Shown in pieces: positions 1-9,576 of a stretch of DNA of 64,000 nt (its first letter is position 1; each line of letters opens with the position of its first letter). Below the pieces are notes generated by a model. The model was given only the letters and a program-made list of their open reading frames with translations. It ran no database searches and was not told the origin of the DNA. The DNA is from JAGOUA01 sp964645655 (GTDB lineage Bacteria; Patescibacteriota; Patescibacteriia; 2-12-FULL-60-25): NCBI GenBank assembly GCA_964645655.1, contig CAZXZS010000002.1, positions 231,525-295,524 of the forward strand, given 5' to 3'. Made by a program: the position numbers and the translations under genes.

Positions 1-1055
1 TACCGGACCACCGTCCGCTCCATCATGCAGGCCGCCTTGTCGACACGATAGCCCAGGACCTGCTGCATCTCGGCCGTGTCGTTGACCCGGAGCAGGGTCA
101 GCAGGTCCTTGCGCTCGAGCATCTCGCGGATCTTCCCGCCCTCGTAGGCCAGCGCGCGGGCCGTCATCGCCCCGTCGCCGCTGAAGGCGTCCTTCAGGAA
201 TGCGATGAGGGTCTCCGACGCGAGCAGCACGTCCTCCGGATCCGGGTATTCGAGCTCCTGCCCGAACAGGATGACGTTCGCCAGCTGCCTCTGGTCCCGG
301 TTGGCATCCTCTTGCCAGCCGTTGAGGGCCTGGTGGAAGGTGCCGACCGCCCGGTGCAGCGGGCCCAGCTTGCTGAACAGGCGGGTCCGCTCCTCGTCGG
401 TCGGGGCCTTGCGGTCCAGGCCGTAGCGCCGCTCGGTGACGTAGTCGCGCAGCTCGCGGTAGCCGTCGCCGACCTGCTGCCCACGTTGTTCGGCGCGGTC
501 GCGGATCGCCTTCATGAGGCGCTCCGGCAGGCCGTAGACGCCGTTCCTGTCGACGAAGTGCGCCTCCACGAGGGCCTGGATCCCCAGCGCCTCGTCCCTC
601 TCGAAGGTCGTCGTCGCGGCCAGCGCCTCGAGGAAGCTCCCGCTCGGCGGGGGCTCCGGGATCAGGCTGGGCGCCGCGCTTCGCAGCGGCAGCCGTCCGC
701 TGCCCGTCCGCCCCGCAACCGCCGTCGCTTCGGCGTCACGCGCCTTCCCCTGGAGCCCGTGCAGGGCCTCGCGGAAGTCGGCGGTCGGCACGTCGTTGAA
801 GATCGCCTGGAGCGCCGCCGGGTCGACCATGGTGGGGTCGGCCATCTGCTTGGCCGCGCGGTCGGTCGCCCCGCCGACGAGCTTGGGCTCCGCGCCCAGG
901 ATGCGGCGCGTGCCCTCCTCGAGGGGGACGTCCAGGAGCCGGAAGAACGGCCCCATCTTGGTCTTCCAGGCGTCGCTCATCTTGAGCGCGCCGCTGGGCG
1001 TGGTGGCCGTGGGGCCGGGGTCCTTGTCGTCGTCCTTGTCCTTGTTCTGGCGCAT
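1..1055 (-). CDS. Hypothetical protein, C-terminus cut by window edge
   Basis: An uninterrupted minus-strand frame of 351 codons runs from ATG at 1055 off the left edge. It begins MRQNKDKDDDKDPGP and contains VEAHFVDRNGVYGLPERLM and LLTLLRVNDTAEMQQ. The start is fixed by a strong Shine-Dalgarno GAGGAGGG just upstream. A TTGACA box lies at 1157-1162 with a poor -10 (TTGGCT, 17 bp away), placing the promoter inside the 3' end of the HD-domain gene. No signal peptide, membrane segment or recognisable domain is seen; the protein is charged and probably helical and cytoplasmic. GC-rich codon use matches the other Shine-Dalgarno-led ORFans here. Function unknown. Confidence 0.8.
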   Translation of the reverse strand, partial: MRQNKDKDDDKDPGPTATTPSGALKMSDAWKTKMGPFFRLLDVPLEEGTRRILGAEPKLVGGATDRAAKQMADPTMVDPAALQAIFNDVPTADFREALHGLQGKARDAEATAVAGRTGSGRLPLRSAAPSLIPEPPPSGSFLEALAATTTFERDEALGIQALVEAHFVDRNGVYGLPERLMKAIRDRAEQRGQQVGDGYRELRDYVTERRYGLDRKAPTDEERTRLFSKLGPLHRAVGTFHQALNGWQEDANRDQRQLANVILFGQELEYPDPEDVLLASETLIAFLKDAFSGDGAMTARALAYEGGKIREMLERKDLLTLLRVNDTAEMQQVLGYRVDKAACMMERTVVR

Positions 1056-1158
1056 GGGCCCTCCTCTGTTCGTGTCTATCTGACACTATCCGCACGAACG
1101 ATACCACCCTGGCATATTCGCCGGATGTTGGCAAGCCAAACCGGTTTTCGTCGTCTTG

Positions 1159-3471
1159 TCAAGCCCCCTCAGGAGGGGAGGGCCGGGCCAGCCGTGACCG
1201 CTCTTCCTTGGAAAGGAGGCTTCGGAACGCCTTTTCAAGCGCCTCGACGCTCGCGTCGTCGTCCGCGTGGGAGCGGAGGAGTCCTGTCAGGTGGGCGAGC
1301 CGTTCGGCTTGGCGGGGGTCCGTCACGTCGACGAGGCTCGTGAGCCGTTCGACGGTCGCTTCGACAAGGGCGTTCGGTCGGGGCGGATCCGTGCGCAACA
1401 GGTTCCGGAAGGCCTCGCGCCGTTGTTGCCTTGGCGAGGCTTCGGCGAGGGCCGCGAACGATCCCTGCAGGGCCGCGAACTCCTCCGCGCGCTCGTCCCG
1501 GAACCCCAGCGTTTCCGTCTCGCCGATCACGAAACAGGCCCGTTCGCTGCGGAAGGTGAGCCGTTCGAGGAGTTTTTTTCGCTTGCCCGGATCGGTCTCG
1601 CGGCGAAGCTTGGACACGACCTTCCCGAGCTCGTCCAAATGCTTGGGTTCGAGCCCGAACGTCTCGAGGGCCTTCTTGAAGCCGGCGAGCGACGCCTCTT
1701 CGCCAAAGGTTCCCGCGACCAGCGCCTGCAGCCGTGACACGTCCATCCGCACTTCCGGCACCAGGGCACCGGCCTCGTTTCGTGCCAGCCGCACCGACCG
1801 CACGATCCCCGCATATTGCCCGATGGTCTTCTTGATCACGTCGGCCCCGAATTTCCGCTCCACGGCCTGGCGATACGCGGCCGCGCGCTCGCGGGAGACG
1901 CGCCCCGCCGCTTCCAACACGCTGATCGCGTCCGCAAGCTCCGCCTTGAACCGTTCCAGGGCCGCTTCCGAAAGGGTCCCGGCGGCTTCCAGCTCCAAGC
2001 GCGCATCCTGGAGGACGCGGATCGTCTCGGGGTGCCGGAACAGGTCCATCGCCTTCGTTTCCGCCGTCACGCCTAACGAGTCCACGGTCGAGACGATCGA
2101 GCGGATGAGGGGGCGGTTATAGGTGAAGGGTCGTTTCAGCGTCGGCTCCGGCCGCTTGTTCTCGTAGAGCGAGGACGGGTAGCTGTGGTTGAGGAGGACG
2201 TCGCGGATCACGTCGAACCCATGCTCGCCGAAGGTGTGGCGATAGTATGCGGCGTTCGCCTCGACGTACTTGCAGCCCACGCACGGATGGTCCTTGGCTG
2301 CCCCTCCGCCCCCTTTCGCTTGCGCCGCCGGCGTGGTGTAGCCGAGGTCATGGTCAATGATGATCTGCCGCACCAGCACGGCATCACGCGGTTTCACGTC
2401 CGCCCCGGCCTTGGCGGCGCTCGCGATGAGCTGTTCGGCGAAGGCGGTGTTGCCTTGGTAGATGTGGCGCACCCCATGGTCGCTCCCGCTCAACGTGCGC
2501 TTGTCGACCTTCGTCTGGTACGCGACCTTGCGGGCGTTGTCGCGCATGATCGCGAAGAGCCGCTGCGGCAAGTCGGGTCCGAACCGCCGGTCGAAGGCGT
2601 GCACGAAATCGATCGCGTACCGTTCCGCGTATTCGAGGATCACCTCCGCCTCGCGTTCGGTCACGAACCGCCGGTCCACGAATCCGGCGACCTCCTGCCC
2701 GGTCTCGGCCAGCGCCTGCTCGATGGCGTGGGCATGTTTCCGTTCGAGGAGGCCTTGCCGCACCAGCGGCTCAAGGCGTGGTGACGCGTTCGCGAGAGGG
2801 AACGCCTCAAGCGGACGGTCCGTCGCGTCTACGAGGTCCAGCTCCTGCAGGATGCTGGCGTTCAACGCCTCCGGACGGACGAGTCCGGCGCGGATCTTCT
2901 CGTCCAAGGCCTCAAGGGCATATTCTTGCGCCATCTCTTCGAGGCGGATCAGGTCTTGCGCGTCTGCCGGGCCTTGTCCCGTGGGTAGGCCTGCCAGATG
3001 GCGTTCCTCGCGCGCGAGGGCGTCCTGCCGCTCCCGCACGGCTTCCTCCCCCTCGGTCGCAAGCCCCAGGCGGATTCGGACCTGCAGCTCCTTCAGCGCC
3101 TTCCGCTGCTTCCGGACGACCTTCTCTTGCTTGGCGTACTGCTGCCAGCGCAGGAGCTCCAGCAAGCGTTGCCGGACCTTCGCCTCCTTGGCCAGGGGGC
3201 GGTCCGTCGCTGCCCGACGGTCGAAATAGCTCTGCAGGCAGGCGTCCGGATTCGCCGCGCAGCGATCCATCTTGCTGCGGACCAGGCTCTCGCCATACCG
3301 CACGCCTAAGGTGTCGTCGCGGTGGGCTTCCGCGAGGGTCTCGCCGTGTTGGCGGGCATACGCCCGTCCCTGCTCCCAAAGGGAGGGGGAGCGCCGCTCA
3401 CGCGTCTCTGCGGACGGGTCCCCGAAGCCACCTTCGGAGCCCTGTGGAACAGGGATAATTTCGCTTTGCAT
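1159..3471 (-). CDS. HD-domain protein with long helical flanks
   Basis: This 770-aa protein has a central HD-type metal phosphohydrolase signature: HGVRHI near residue 330, IIIDHDLGYTT near 372, then HTFGEHGF and LLNHSY. These fit the H...HD...H...H metal ligands of HD hydrolases, which usually cleave phosphomonoesters, nucleotides or cyclic nucleotides. The first 300 residues are charged and helical, probably coiled coil (KQEKVVRKQRKALKELQ), and the C-terminal 250 residues are also helical. A TATAAT box at 3490-3485 leaves a leader of only about 7 nt, so the gene is probably near-leaderless. The next gene downstream has its own promoter. Substrate unknown; the HD assignment is fairly secure. 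Confidence 0.8.
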   Translation of the reverse strand: MQSEIIPVPQGSEGGFGDPSAETRERRSPSLWEQGRAYARQHGETLAEAHRDDTLGVRYGESLVRSKMDRCAANPDACLQSYFDRRAATDRPLAKEAKVRQRLLELLRWQQYAKQEKVVRKQRKALKELQVRIRLGLATEGEEAVRERQDALAREERHLAGLPTGQGPADAQDLIRLEEMAQEYALEALDEKIRAGLVRPEALNASILQELDLVDATDRPLEAFPLANASPRLEPLVRQGLLERKHAHAIEQALAETGQEVAGFVDRRFVTEREAEVILEYAERYAIDFVHAFDRRFGPDLPQRLFAIMRDNARKVAYQTKVDKRTLSGSDHGVRHIYQGNTAFAEQLIASAAKAGADVKPRDAVLVRQIIIDHDLGYTTPAAQAKGGGGAAKDHPCVGCKYVEANAAYYRHTFGEHGFDVIRDVLLNHSYPSSLYENKRPEPTLKRPFTYNRPLIRSIVSTVDSLGVTAETKAMDLFRHPETIRVLQDARLELEAAGTLSEAALERFKAELADAISVLEAAGRVSRERAAAYRQAVERKFGADVIKKTIGQYAGIVRSVRLARNEAGALVPEVRMDVSRLQALVAGTFGEEASLAGFKKALETFGLEPKHLDELGKVVSKLRRETDPGKRKKLLERLTFRSERACFVIGETETLGFRDERAEEFAALQGSFAALAEASPRQQRREAFRNLLRTDPPRPNALVEATVERLTSLVDVTDPRQAERLAHLTGLLRSHADDDASVEALEKAFRSLLSKEERSRLARPSPPEGA

Positions 3472-3790
3472 AGCCTATATTCCTATTATATCAAGGATCG
3501 CGCGATCCATACATGTAAGCGTTGCCACCCCCATCCGTCATATGCTGGGTACAGTCTTGGTGCCGGGATAAGGCCACTGACGGGCTCGTGCCGCTTCGGG
3601 ATGCTTCCGATCATAAAACATGTGGCATCCGTCGGTCTCATGGCGAGCCATGAAAAGCGTTACGCTCGACGCTGAAGGAAAAAAAAGACATACTTCACGC
3701 GTCAGAGAGGCCAGCGAACCCACGAATGGGTGCGGCCATCCGTCGCCCATCCCGAATTTACTCATTATCCATCTCTCCTTCTCCGACCGT

Positions 3791-5626
3791 ATGTTTTTGA
3801 CGTCATCTGGATGGGCTCGTCGCGTAAGTTTTGCGTTGACGGCCATCGTCGCCTTTATCGCCGCAGTCCCTGCCGTCCACGCCCGCAGCACGGTGCCTTC
3901 GGGCTCCACGATTTCCGTGCGAAGCGGCATCGACGGGTTTTACTTTTTGCAGGTGGCCCCTTCGAGCGCCCCTACGCCATTGACGTGGACGTGGGGACCC
4001 GACACTTCCGGAGGCATCACCCCGCCGGGCCTCGTCTTGGATGCGGATGCTAGCCGGACCGACTATGCCGCGCGTGTTTCCGGTATCGCCACGACTCCGG
4101 GGACGTACCGCGTCAAGGTCCGCGCCGACGGGCCCTCGCGCGAGCTGTATGAGGGGGCATATACGTTTGAAGTCGTCGCGCCCTCGCTTGTCCTCACTCC
4201 TGCATCATTGGATGCGGTCACGGTCGGGAGCCGCATCGATGTCCAGTTGGCGCTTGAGACACCCTCCGGGATCGCGCTTGGGGCCACCAGTTGGGAAGTT
4301 AACCGGTCCAGCGCATTGCCGGCCGGCGTGACGCTCGATACGGTGACGGGACGCCTGTCCGGGACCCCGACCGAAGTCGGCATGTTCCCGTTCCGGCTGT
4401 ATGCTGGCTCTACGCTTACGGGCCCAAGCTATGCCTATCGTGATTATATCTTGCGCGTGGTTCCTGCCCTGGGTTTGCGATTTGCAGATGCTTCACCCGG
4501 TTCGGCGACCGTCGGGACCGCTTACAGCTATCAGGTCACGGCACTCGGTGGAACCGCCCCGCGGGTTATTCGCGCGACAAACCCGTCCCTGCTTCCGCCC
4601 GGCCTCACGTTGAACGCGGCAGGGCTCCTTTCCGGAACCCCGACCGCCGCCGGAACCTACACCTTCACCTTGAAGCTTGAGGATGCGGCGGGTGGTAGCG
4701 TTGCCCGGGACGTGACGATGACGGTCGCGGCGGCTCCGGCACCGCTTGCGATCACGCCTAGCCTGCCTTTCTTGGGAGGGGTAGTCCGTTCCAGCTACCC
4801 GGCTCAAATCCTGCGGGCGACAGGTGGCCGCGCTCCCTATACGTGGAGCATCGCAAGTGGGGATTTCCCGCCGGGATTGCTCATCGATAGCGCGGAGGGG
4901 ATCGTGAGCGGCACTCCGACGACTGCGGGGACCTTCACGTTCCAGGTCCGTGTCGACGACGCGGCCGGTGCGAGCGCCTTCGGAAGCTATACGATCACCA
5001 TCGCTACGCCGTCCATCACGGCACCGGTCATCCCGTCATTGCCGACGGCCCCGACCGCGCCGACGTCTCCGATCGTCACCCCTCCTGTTATCGCTCCCAT
5101 CACCTTTCCGACGACCCCGGCCCTCACGGCCCGCCTCGATGTCCTCGCGCGCCTCGGGATCGGGGTCCATGCCCTCGTGAAGCTGCCCGATGACGGCAAT
5201 CGTGCGACGCAGGCCGATAGCGCCGTCTATTACATCGGCGCCGACGGCCGTCGCCATGCCTTCTCGAACGACAAGGTCTATTTCACCTGGTATGCGAGTT
5301 TTGCGGGCGTCCGCGTGGTGAGCGCGTCGGCGTTGGCGGAAATCCCGCTTGGGGCGAACGTCACCTATAAGCCGGGCGTCCGTCTCGTGAAGTTCCAGAC
5401 CGATCCGAAGGTCTATGCGGTCGCCGGACGCCAGCTGCGCCCGATCGCCAGCGAGGCTATCGCTGTTTCGCTCTACGGAAGCGCCTGGAACCGGCAGATC
5501 GACGACATCTCGGACGCCTTCTACACCGATTACCAGTTCGGGAGCGAGATCCGCGCGGCGGCGGACTACAGCGTCAGCGGCTCGCGCGAGGCGGTGACCT
5601 TCCCGAGCGACGCCTTGCCTTCCTAA
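3791..5626 (+). CDS. Secreted Ig-repeat surface protein with CPR-type C-terminal module
   Basis: A signal peptide (RRVSFALTAIVAFIAAVPAVHA, cleavage near residue 32) fixes the start at 3791, although the frame is open upstream. Three putative Ig/cadherin-like (He_PIG) repeats follow, each with the hallmark SGTPT...AGT[YF]TF, near residues 178, 268 and 358. A Pro/Thr-rich linker (about 410-455) leads to a C-terminal module containing YYIGADGRR, KVYFTWYASF and DPKVYAVAGRQLRPIA, a block I associate with cell-surface proteins of CPR bacteria. Expected extracellular, probably adhesive or structural. No sortase motif or C-terminal anchor is visible. A terminator follows at 5636-5660. Confidence 0.85.
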   Translation: MFLTSSGWARRVSFALTAIVAFIAAVPAVHARSTVPSGSTISVRSGIDGFYFLQVAPSSAPTPLTWTWGPDTSGGITPPGLVLDADASRTDYAARVSGIATTPGTYRVKVRADGPSRELYEGAYTFEVVAPSLVLTPASLDAVTVGSRIDVQLALETPSGIALGATSWEVNRSSALPAGVTLDTVTGRLSGTPTEVGMFPFRLYAGSTLTGPSYAYRDYILRVVPALGLRFADASPGSATVGTAYSYQVTALGGTAPRVIRATNPSLLPPGLTLNAAGLLSGTPTAAGTYTFTLKLEDAAGGSVARDVTMTVAAAPAPLAITPSLPFLGGVVRSSYPAQILRATGGRAPYTWSIASGDFPPGLLIDSAEGIVSGTPTTAGTFTFQVRVDDAAGASAFGSYTITIATPSITAPVIPSLPTAPTAPTSPIVTPPVIAPITFPTTPALTARLDVLARLGIGVHALVKLPDDGNRATQADSAVYYIGADGRRHAFSNDKVYFTWYASFAGVRVVSASALAEIPLGANVTYKPGVRLVKFQTDPKVYAVAGRQLRPIASEAIAVSLYGSAWNRQIDDISDAFYTDYQFGSEIRAAADYSVSGSREAVTFPSDALPS

Positions 5627-5635
5627 CGTAAAGCA

Positions 5636-5660
5636 AAAATCACCCATTTGGGTGATTTTT
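5636..5660 (+). terminator. Rho-independent terminator of the Ig-repeat gene
   Basis: Perfect hairpin AAAAATCACCC-ATTT-GGGTGATTTTT ten bases after the stop codon; the A/T ends make it potentially bidirectional. Confidence 0.9.
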
Positions 5661-5822
5661 GTTGCGGGTGGGGTTCGCGTGGCTGCGCGTATCTTTGTCG
5701 GGCGCGATCTTTTTCTTGCGGATTGGTGATTTGGGGTGCGGTTTTCGGCTTGGTCGTCGTCGGGGGGGGGCACTGTCGTTGGCCGTGCCTTTGGCGTATG
5801 CTTGGCCTATTCTTTTCTTCTT

Positions 5823-6410
5823 GTGGAAACGCTTCTCGCTTCGATCCTCGTATACAAGTATGTGCTGCTCATCCCTCTTGCGATCATCGAGGGGCCGATG
5901 GTCAGCATCTATTCCGGCTTCCTGATCCAGGACGGGACCATGCGGGTCGTGCCCGCGTATTTGGCGTTGATGCTGGGGGATTTGTTAGGGGATGTGGGCT
6001 GGTATGCGGTCGGGTATTTCTCGGGGAAGCCGTTCATCCGTCGTTTTGGGAAGTATTTCAGCATCACGGAAGCATCGGTGGCGACGGCGACCCGCGTTTT
6101 CCATCGGCATAAAGACTTCATCCTGCTCTTTTCCAAGATCACGACCGGGTTCGGCCTCGCGCTCGCGGTGCTCGTGACGGCAGGGATCGTGAAGATCCCG
6201 TTCCGGCGCTACCTTTTTTTGAACTTCCTGGGGCAGATCGTCTGGACGGGAATGATGTTGTCGCTCGGGTACTTTTTCGGGCACCTCTATGCGCAGATCG
6301 AGGGCGTGTTCGGGAAGCTTTCGCTTTTCGCGGCGTTCGTGGCCTTGGTCTTGGCGTTGTTCGGATTGGGAAAATACCTTGGGCAGCGGTTCATCCAGAA
6401 GCAGGGTTGA
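5823..6410 (+). CDS. DedA/VTT-family membrane protein
   Basis: Polytopic membrane protein of the DedA (SNARE-associated/VTT) family, associated with membrane homeostasis and lipid-carrier flipping. Family landmarks are YKYVLLIPLAIIEGP near the N-terminus, GDLLGDVGWYAVGYF, FSKITTGFGLA and the terminal hydrophobic helices. The frame extends up to an ATG at 5736, but relatives start about ten residues before YKY, so GTG at 5823 is preferred. A TATTCT box at 5808-5813 ends 9 nt before it, the leaderless pattern seen elsewhere here. A run of nine G at 5762-5770 lies just upstream. The start is less certain than the identity. Confidence 0.85.
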   Translation: METLLASILVYKYVLLIPLAIIEGPMVSIYSGFLIQDGTMRVVPAYLALMLGDLLGDVGWYAVGYFSGKPFIRRFGKYFSITEASVATATRVFHRHKDFILLFSKITTGFGLALAVLVTAGIVKIPFRRYLFLNFLGQIVWTGMMLSLGYFFGHLYAQIEGVFGKLSLFAAFVALVLALFGLGKYLGQRFIQKQG

Positions 6411-6427
6411 GCGGGCAGGAACGAATA

Positions 6428-6450
6428 CCCCTCAACGGGGCGTTGAGGGG
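6428..6450. terminator. GC-rich hairpin after dedA-like gene
   Basis: Perfect 10-bp stem CCCCTCAACG/CGTTGAGGGG with a GGG loop, 17 nt after the stop. It has no U-run, so it is either a weak terminator or an mRNA 3'-end stabiliser between convergent genes. Confidence 0.6.
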
Positions 6451-6521
6451 TGGGGGATTGGGTGTCGTGACGTTCGGTTGCGCATGTGCGAGCCGGCCTA
6501 GGACCGGTCGCCACATGCCGG

Positions 6522-7190
6522 TCAGATCATTTCGACGTAAGCGAGGTCGTGCGTCTTGAAGCGGTAGAGCTGGGCGGGACGATGGTGGCCGAGGCGGCGC
6601 TTGTTGGTGACCGGCTTGACCATCCCGAGCGAGAGGATCTTTTTCCGGAAGTTGCGCTTGTCGAAGGCCTCGCCGAGGATCGTCTCGTAGACCTGCTGCA
6701 GCTCGCTCAGGGTGAACGTCGTCGGGAGCAGGCTCCAGGCGATGTTGGTGTAGCTGAGGCGGCCGCGCAGGCGCTCGCAGGCGACCTTGGCCATGTGGAC
6801 GTGGTCGTAGGCCATCTTGGTCGGCAGCTCGTCGACGGGGCACCAGCGCACGGCCTGGTACTTGTCGGTCGTCTTGAGCTCGATGCCGTCACAGGGGAGC
6901 AGCGCAAAATGGGAGACGCTCACCACGCGGCCCAAGGGGTCGCGGTCGAGGGCGTCGAACGTGCCGAGCTGCTCGAGGTAGCCGGAGGAGAGGTTGGTCT
7001 GCGTCTCGAGGATACGTTTGGCGGCGTCCATGGCCGTTTCGGTCGCCTCCATGAGCCCGCCCGGGAAGGCCCAAAGCCCGGTGAACGGGGCTTTTTTCAT
7101 TTGGATCAGCAGCACGTGCAGGCGCTTGTCTTGGACCGTGAAGATCACGGCGTCGACTGCCACGCGGAGGGCGGGGGCGGAAGGCTTCAT
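6522..7190 (-). CDS. NUDIX hydrolase/NrtR-like protein
   Basis: The N-terminal half is a NUDIX domain (VAVDAVIFTV, GLWAFPGGLMEATET, then AAKRILETQTNL). The C-terminal half matches the winged-helix part of NrtR-type proteins (FTLSELQQVYETILGEAFDKRNFRKKIL...GHHRPAQLYRF). Known relatives are either ADP-ribose-binding repressors of NAD metabolism or active ADP-ribose hydrolases. The canonical REXXEE is replaced by a degenerate RILETQ stretch, which points to a regulator rather than an enzyme. A GTG at 7208 is an alternative start; ATG at 7190 is preferred because MKPSAPALRVAVDAV suits the family. No NAD genes are adjacent. Confidence 0.8.
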   Translation of the reverse strand: MKPSAPALRVAVDAVIFTVQDKRLHVLLIQMKKAPFTGLWAFPGGLMEATETAMDAAKRILETQTNLSSGYLEQLGTFDALDRDPLGRVVSVSHFALLPCDGIELKTTDKYQAVRWCPVDELPTKMAYDHVHMAKVACERLRGRLSYTNIAWSLLPTTFTLSELQQVYETILGEAFDKRNFRKKILSLGMVKPVTNKRRLGHHRPAQLYRFKTHDLAYVEMI

Positions 7191-7237
7191 ATGAGGCGCA
7201 TGGTACACATGGCGCGGGGAAAGAGGGAAGGGTTCCA

Positions 7238-7267
7238 GAAAAAAAAGACCCGCTGGGAGGGCGGGTC
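7238..7267 (-). terminator. Terminator of the 252-aa ORFan
   Basis: On the minus strand GACCCGC-CCTCCCA-GCGGGTC is followed by eight T. The stem overlaps the stop codon of the gene it ends. Confidence 0.9.
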
Positions 7268-8024
7268 AGGATGGGACCAAGGCCTTGGCGGTGTCGCGCA
7301 GGAGGCCTTCGACGACCGCGTCGGTGAGACGGGTGAGGAACGCCAGGCGGTCGTGCGTATCCGGCAGGGCGAGGGCGAGCGTGGGGAAGCGGGGCCGGGT
7401 GAGGCGCGTCCGCAGCATCTCCGCCAGCAGCCGCATGCGGGCACCCTCATCGCGCCGTTGGGTGGCGCGCACGTAGGCGGCGCCCTGCTCGGGTCCGGCC
7501 CCCTTGAGGAGGTCGGCCAGCTGATGCGGACAGAGCGCCTGTGCCTGCGCCTGGAGGGCCTGGTCCGTGAGGCTTTCCATGAGCCACGCCCGATCTTCGG
7601 CTTCGATGATGGCGCAGGTGAGCCAGGGGTGGGCGCGCGCGAAGGCGGCGCCCTCGGCGTTCGGCGGGTTGCTGGACGTGACGGCCGAGAGCATCGCTGC
7701 GCTGTCGATCACGGGCTCGTCAGGGCGTTCGATGCGCACGCGCCCTTCCCACGTCCAGGGGAGCGCCTCCGACTGGGTCCGACGGGCCGTTTCCGCAGCC
7801 CTTCCGCGCATCACGCCGTGGCGAGGGTGCGCCTCGACGGCATCCAGGAGGGGGATGAGGATGTCCCTGAGCTGGTCGGCTACCTGTGTTTCATCGGATT
7901 CGTGCGCCGCGATCGACATGATCGCCTGGAGGACGAGCGCTGGGCAGGTGACGAGGAGCAGGTTCGCGCCAGCTGGGAACCGCGTGAAGCCGATCCCGTG
8001 GCACGTGGTCGAAATGCTTGGCAT
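7266..8024 (-). CDS. Hypothetical protein (252 aa)
   Basis: Unrecognised soluble helical protein beginning MPSISTTCHGIGFTRF, with an Ala/Leu-rich C-terminal half (QALQAQAQALCPHQLADLLKG). No signal peptide or membrane span beyond a modest hydrophobic N-terminus (NLLLVTCPALVLQAIM). It is preceded by AAAGG 8 nt from the ATG and by a consensus promoter (8070-8098), and ends inside a strong terminator, so it is a monocistronic unit. It belongs to the GC-rich ORFan class with TTGAC-N17 promoters. Function unknown. Confidence 0.7.
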   Translation of the reverse strand: MPSISTTCHGIGFTRFPAGANLLLVTCPALVLQAIMSIAAHESDETQVADQLRDILIPLLDAVEAHPRHGVMRGRAAETARRTQSEALPWTWEGRVRIERPDEPVIDSAAMLSAVTSSNPPNAEGAAFARAHPWLTCAIIEAEDRAWLMESLTDQALQAQAQALCPHQLADLLKGAGPEQGAAYVRATQRRDEGARMRLLAEMLRTRLTRPRFPTLALALPDTHDRLAFLTRLTDAVVEGLLRDTAKALVPS

Positions 8025-8069
8025 GGCCTGGCCTTTCGCTGGTGGTTGGGGGAATGGAGGGCTTTCGGC

Positions 8070-8098
8070 AACCTAGCGAAAATTGGGCGTTTCGTCAA
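8070..8098 (-). promoter_or_regulatory. Sigma70-like promoter of the 252-aa ORFan
   Basis: Minus strand TTGACG (8098-8093), 17-bp spacer, TAGGTT (8075-8070). The leader is about 40 nt. It lies back to back with the zwf start region. Confidence 0.75.
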
Positions 8099-8139
8099 CC
8101 ATGGCGCCCGTCGCCCCGCCTTGCTACCCTCTAACTCCT

Positions 8140-9576
8140 ATGCCCAGCTCCTCGCATCCGACCATCCTCATCATCTTCGGGGCGACCGGCGACGTGGTCG
8201 CGAAAAAGATCGTCCCGGCCCTATTCCGCCTGTTCGTGGCGGGCAGGCTGCCCACGCGTTTCCGGGTCGTCGGGTTCTCGCGGCGAGAGCAGTCGGATGC
8301 TGAATTCCAGGCATATGTCCGGGAGCTCGTCACGAAGAAGGCGGACCTGAAGGCGACCGAAGGCCAGGTCGCCGCGTTTGCCGCGCTCTTCTCATATGCT
8401 CGTGGCGCGTTCGATCAAAAGCAGGAGTATATGGGTCTCGCCCAAGCGCTTGGCCAGGTCGACGGCGAGTGGAAGACGTGCGCCAACAAACTTTTTTACC
8501 TGGCTGTCCCACCCGATCTCTACGAGCCCATCTTCCATCATCTCTCCGAAGCCGGCCTCACCAAGGAGTGCGGCGAGGACGGTGGCTGGACGCGCATCCT
8601 CGTCGAGAAGCCGATCGGCATGGACCGGGCGACGTCGGAAACCATCGACGGCTTGCTGGGCAGCCTGTTCCGCGAAGAGCAGATCTACCGCATCGAGCAT
8701 TACCTCGCCAAGGAGATGATCCGTAACCTGCTCGTGTTCCGCTTCGGCAATGACCTGTTCGAGGGGATCTGGAACCATGAGCACATCGAACGCATCCATG
8801 TGCGCCTGTGGGAAGCGATCGGCGTCGAGACGCGGGGCGCGTTTTATGACAAGGTCGGCACCCTGCGCGACGTCGGGCAGAACCATCTCCTGCAGATGCT
8901 GGCCCTCGTGACGATGGAGGTGCCGCGTTTCCTCGACGCCGACGGCATCCGCGAGCAACGCGCGGCCCTCCTCAGGACCCTCCGTCCCGCCACGGCGATG
9001 CATACGTTCCGCGCCCAATATGAAGGGTACCAAGCCATCCCCGGCGTGCAGCCGAACTCGCGGACGGAAACGTATTTTGCCGTCGAGACGGTCCTCGACC
9101 AGCCGCGCTGGCAGGGTGTGCCGTGCCGCCTCGAGGCGGGGAAGCGCCTGGGTCGGGCGCGCAAGGAGGTCGAGGTCCTGTTCCGCCATCCGGTGCCGTG
9201 CCTCTGTCCCGAAGGGGGCGAGCATCACCGGAACCGCTTGCTGATCACGCTCGAACCGCAGGAGGGGATCAGGGTCGAGCTCTGGTCGAAGAAGCCGGGA
9301 TATGGCTGGGAGACCGAGAGGCGCTCGCTCGATTTCACCCTCCGCGACGCTTCCCAGCGCGTCCAATACACGGAAGAATATGAAAAGGTGATCCTCGACG
9401 CAATCGAAGGGGACCAGACGCTGTTCGTCAGCACCGAAGAGCTCCGGGCCATGTGGGCCTTCATCGATCCGATCCTGAAGGAGTGGGAGGAAGGGCGCGT
9501 GGCGCTCGCGACCTACCCGCCGGATACGGAGACGGTCGCGCAGGAGGCGGAGGAGAAGATTGGGGAGAATGGGTAA
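8140..9576 (+). CDS. zwf: Glucose-6-phosphate 1-dehydrogenase
   Basis: NAD(P)-dependent oxidation of glucose-6-phosphate to 6-phosphogluconolactone, the entry step of the oxidative pentose phosphate pathway. The N-terminal Rossmann motif is IIFGATGDVVAKK, and the active-site block RIEHYLAKEM with its key Lys is intact. Length (478 aa) is normal for bacterial enzymes. The frame is open to 8083, but ATG at 8140 is chosen because IIFGATGD must lie near the N-terminus and an extended -10 (TGC-TACCCT, 8122-8130) ends 9 nt before it, implying a leaderless mRNA. No gnd or pgl gene is adjacent. Confidence 0.95.
   Translation: MPSSSHPTILIIFGATGDVVAKKIVPALFRLFVAGRLPTRFRVVGFSRREQSDAEFQAYVRELVTKKADLKATEGQVAAFAALFSYARGAFDQKQEYMGLAQALGQVDGEWKTCANKLFYLAVPPDLYEPIFHHLSEAGLTKECGEDGGWTRILVEKPIGMDRATSETIDGLLGSLFREEQIYRIEHYLAKEMIRNLLVFRFGNDLFEGIWNHEHIERIHVRLWEAIGVETRGAFYDKVGTLRDVGQNHLLQMLALVTMEVPRFLDADGIREQRAALLRTLRPATAMHTFRAQYEGYQAIPGVQPNSRTETYFAVETVLDQPRWQGVPCRLEAGKRLGRARKEVEVLFRHPVPCLCPEGGEHHRNRLLITLEPQEGIRVELWSKKPGYGWETERRSLDFTLRDASQRVQYTEEYEKVILDAIEGDQTLFVSTEELRAMWAFIDPILKEWEEGRVALATYPPDTETVAQEAEEKIGENG

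Noticed and set aside
3538..3930. Minus-strand 130-codon frame upstream of the Ig-repeat gene
   Set aside because: It overlaps the Ig gene's signal peptide antisense and lacks ribosome site or recognisable domain. The 3472-3790 gap otherwise shows only promoter-like A/T patches.
6486..8303. Plus-strand 605-codon frame over the NUDIX and 252-aa genes
   Set aside because: Antisense shadow of two supported minus-strand genes; no motifs and biased composition.
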